A stretch of DNA of 7,429 bases from contig WGEM01000426.1 in NCBI GenBank assembly GCA_015492755.1, positions 1 through 7,429 of the forward strand, in the 5' to 3' direction. The notes beneath the pieces were generated by a model. That model searched no databases. It saw only the letters and a program-made list of their open reading frames with translations, and had not been told where the DNA came from. Shown here piece by piece: positions 5,315 through 7,429 of the stretch. The position numbers were made by a program, and so were the translations under genes. Positions within the stretch are counted from its first letter, which is position 1; every line of letters begins with the position of its first letter. Source of the stretch: Gemmatimonadota bacterium. Its GTDB lineage: Bacteria; Gemmatimonadota; Gemmatimonadetes; Longimicrobiales; Gaopeijiaceae.

Positions 5315-7429
5315 AGCGGACGCTGGTGGGCGTGGGGGCTCTGGTGGGGCTCGCGCTGCTGGGCACTGCGGCAGCGGTGCACCGGCTGCGGGTGGGCCCG
5401 CCGCTCCCTTCCGGGACGCTGGAGATCGCCGGGCCGGAGGCCCCGGTGGAGGTCTTCTGGGACACGGCGGCGGTGCCACACGTCTTCGCCGCCTCGGAGC
5501 GGGACGCGCTCTTCGCCCAGGGGTTCCTCCACGCCCGCCATCGCCTCTGGCAGATGGAGATGTTCCGGCGGGTGGCCACGGGGCGCCTCTCGGAGATCTT
5601 CGGCGAGCAGGCGCTGGAGTCCGACCGCTTCCTCCGGACACTGGGACTTCACCGCGCCGCGCGGCGGGCGGTGGAGGCGCTCTCGCCGGAGACGCGTGCG
5701 CTCCTGGATGCCTACGTCGCAGGGATCAATGCGGCGCTGGAGGAGTGGCCCGGCTTCCTCCCGGCCGAGTTCGTGATCCTCCGGATCCGCCCCGAGCCCT
5801 TCACCGCGGCGGACGCGGTGGCCATCGAGAAGATCATGGCGTGGGATCTGGCGGAGTACGGCGAGACGCTCCGCATGGTGGAGGCGTACCGGCGACTGGG
5901 CCCCGAAGGCTTCCAGCGGGTGCGGCCCCACTACCCGGAGTGGGGCGTCACCATCCTGGGCGACACGCCCTGGCCCGGCCGCGTGGAGGACGGGCTCCCG
6001 GAGGTGCTCCCCCCAGGCCTCGAAACCGACGGGGGAAGCGCCGGCGGCGACGAGGCGGCGGGAGGCGCGGCCCCGGGCGCGTTTCCACGCCCGACGCGCA
6101 CCACCCTTGGCGAGACCAAAGCGGCCGCATCCTATACGCTCCCCTCCGCCGACGTCCTCGCCTCCGCCCGCATCCCCGACGCGCTCCTTCCGCTCCTGAA
6201 GGCCACCAACGCGGTGCGGGCCTCCAACTCGTGGGTGGTGGGCCCGGAGCGCTCGGCGTCGGGGCGGCCGCTCCTGGCCAACGACATGCACCTGGCGCTG
6301 AACCAGCCCACCATCTACTACCTGGTGGGGCTGCACGCCCCCGGGCTGGACGTGGTGGGAATGAGCATCCCCGGCGCGCCCGGCGTGGTGGCGGGGCACA
6401 CCGGCGGCGTGGCGTGGGGCTACACCAACGCCTCACTGGACGACACCGACCTCTTCATCGAGCGGGTGGACCCCGCCGACTCCACCCGCTACCTCACGCC
6501 CGACGGGAGCGCGCCCTTCACCTACCGCACCGAGGTGATCCCGGTGCGGGGCGGCGGCGCCGACACGCTCACGGTGCGCGAGACCCGTCACGGCCCCGTC
6601 ATCACCGGCGTGGAGGCGCGGGTGGGCGAGGAGCTCATCGCGCTGCGGTGGGTGGCCCACGACCCCGGCACCACCTTCGACGGCATCCTGCGGCTCAACC
6701 GCGCCCGCACCGCCGACGACGTGGTGCGCGCGCTCCGCCTCTTCACCAACCCGCACCAGAACGTGGTCTTCGGCGATACCGCCGGCGGGTGGGGCTACTG
6801 GATGGCGGGCCGGATTCCCCGCCGCCCGTGCCGGTGCGCGCCCATCCTGCCGGTGCCCGGGTGGACGGGGGAGCACGACTGGCAGGGCTACCTGGACTTC
6901 GAGGAGCACCCCCACGCGCTGGCGCCGGAACAGGGCTACATCGTCACCGCCAACAACCGGCAGAGCCGCACGCCCGTCTCGGAGCTCATCAACGACGGGA
7001 ACTGGTGGGCGCCGTACCGGGCGCAGCGGATCACGCAGCTCCTGGAGCTCACCCCCGTGCACGACGCGGCGAGTATGGTGCGCACACAACTGGATCACGT
7101 GAGCCTCCAGGCGCTCCGCATGCGGCGGGTGGCGGCGGCGTCCTTCCGGGCGGCCGGTCTCGCCCGCGAGGCGGCGCTCCTGGAGGCCTGGGACGGCGCC
7201 CACCCCCTGGACGCCGTGGAGCCCACGCTCTACCACGCCTGGTGGCGCCGCCTCCGCAGCCTGGTGGCGGAGGAGATCTACGGCGGCGAGCCGGGCTACC
7301 TGGCGCTCTCGGCGCTGGAGCGGATGCTGGAGGCGGGGGAGGTGGGCCCCGACCTCCTGGCCCGGGCCGCCTCGCTGGGGGCGGGGGACGCCGCCGGACG
7401 CACCTGGGGCGAGGCGCACACCCTCACGC
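5299..7429 (+). CDS. penicillin acylase family (peptidase S45) Ntn-hydrolase, 3' end outside the window
   Basis: 710 codons are visible with no stop; the family is usually about 770-850 aa. An N-terminal hydrophobic segment (about residues 9-27, after MGRKLKR) should export or anchor it. The alpha-chain region has VPHVFAASERDALFAQGFLHAR (VPHVF from residue 59) and RLWQMEMFRR (82-91). A Gly/Ala-rich stretch (about 231-270) lies in the spacer that is normally excised. Self-cleavage should expose Ser309 in RASNSWVVGP. Counting Ser309 as beta-1, Ala372 (VAWG) is beta-64, near the oxyanion Ala69 of penicillin G acylase. D381 and D384 are beta-73 and beta-76, the same numbers as its calcium ligands. 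N552 (TANNRQ) is beta-244, near catalytic Asn241. The enzyme therefore looks active on an amide bond. The substrate is unknown; beta-lactam side chains, acyl-homoserine lactones or acyl-peptides are all possible. The start overlaps the lipoprotein gene by 16 nt, with GGAGG 12 nt upstream. Confidence 0.93.
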   Translation, partial: MGRKLKRTLVGVGALVGLALLGTAAAVHRLRVGPPLPSGTLEIAGPEAPVEVFWDTAAVPHVFAASERDALFAQGFLHARHRLWQMEMFRRVATGRLSEIFGEQALESDRFLRTLGLHRAARRAVEALSPETRALLDAYVAGINAALEEWPGFLPAEFVILRIRPEPFTAADAVAIEKIMAWDLAEYGETLRMVEAYRRLGPEGFQRVRPHYPEWGVTILGDTPWPGRVEDGLPEVLPPGLETDGGSAGGDEAAGGAAPGAFPRPTRTTLGETKAAASYTLPSADVLASARIPDALLPLLKATNAVRASNSWVVGPERSASGRPLLANDMHLALNQPTIYYLVGLHAPGLDVVGMSIPGAPGVVAGHTGGVAWGYTNASLDDTDLFIERVDPADSTRYLTPDGSAPFTYRTEVIPVRGGGADTLTVRETRHGPVITGVEARVGEELIALRWVAHDPGTTFDGILRLNRARTADDVVRALRLFTNPHQNVVFGDTAGGWGYWMAGRIPRRPCRCAPILPVPGWTGEHDWQGYLDFEEHPHALAPEQGYIVTANNRQSRTPVSELINDGNWWAPYRAQRITQLLELTPVHDAASMVRTQLDHVSLQALRMRRVAAASFRAAGLAREAALLEAWDGAHPLDAVEPTLYHAWWRRLRSLVAEEIYGGEPGYLALSALERMLEAGEVGPDLLARAASLGAGDAAGRTWGEAHTLT

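Noticed and set aside
5231..5320. Frameshift fusing the lipoprotein and the acylase
   Set aside because: The lipoprotein ends with a clean TGA at 5312-5314, and the acylase has its own ATG at 5299 followed by a normal basic-hydrophobic N-terminus, so the overlap is natural coupling.
5227..6399. Long minus-strand open frame (390 codons) opposite the S45 acylase
   Set aside because: Antisense shadow; the plus strand has the S45 alpha-chain motifs in an uninterrupted frame.
6433..7419. Long minus-strand open frame (328 codons) at the right end
   Set aside because: Antisense shadow of the acylase beta chain, whose catalytic Asn motif and calcium-ligand Asps lie in the plus-strand frame.

Overview
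The window is a very GC-rich bacterial chromosomal segment with tightly packed genes and strong G/C preference at third codon positions. It carries an outer-membrane-type lipoprotein, a Tat-exported DUF1501 protein with its DUF1800 partner, and an S45 (penicillin acylase family) amidohydrolase. Together these suggest a Gram-negative, didermic, soil- or water-type bacterium. A Gemmatimonadota-like organism would fit, but this is a guess from gene style and has no marker gene behind it.

Layout, left to right. (1) The window opens inside a plus-strand rRNA methyltransferase of the RlmI type; its start lies outside. (2) A 159-bp convergent gap holds two GC-rich inverted repeats. (3) On the minus strand sits a vapBC toxin-antitoxin pair (vapC 1302-1700, vapB 1697-1951, 4-nt overlap). 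Its promoter/operator is an AT-rich island with palindromic half-sites at 1943-1973. (4) Upstream of it on the same strand is a two-gene unit, DUF1800 (3236-4615) followed by DUF1501 (2007-3230). The last two codons and the stop of DUF1800 form the ribosome binding site of DUF1501. (5) A 147-bp divergent gap follows. (6) On the plus strand a SnoaL/NTF2-like lipoprotein (4763-5314) overlaps by 16 nt the start of a large S45 Ntn-hydrolase (5299 onward), which is cut by the window end with 710 codons visible.

How the parts may work together. rlmI is housekeeping and unrelated to the rest. vapBC is a self-regulated stress/addiction module, but its toxin has Ala where the family normally has a catalytic Asp, so toxicity is doubtful. 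DUF1800 and DUF1501 almost certainly act as a pair. It is a recurrent combination of unknown biochemical role, and it is the best candidate here for a poorly described system. The lipoprotein and the S45 acylase are translationally linked and both face the periplasm, so they may share a substrate or pathway.

Two genes (vapB and the lipoprotein) have starts fixed by close upstream in-frame stops, no Shine-Dalgarno sequence, and a -10-like hexamer ending 8-9 nt before the ATG. This points to leaderless transcripts. I saw no tRNA, rRNA, CRISPR array, insertion sequence, attachment site or replication origin.
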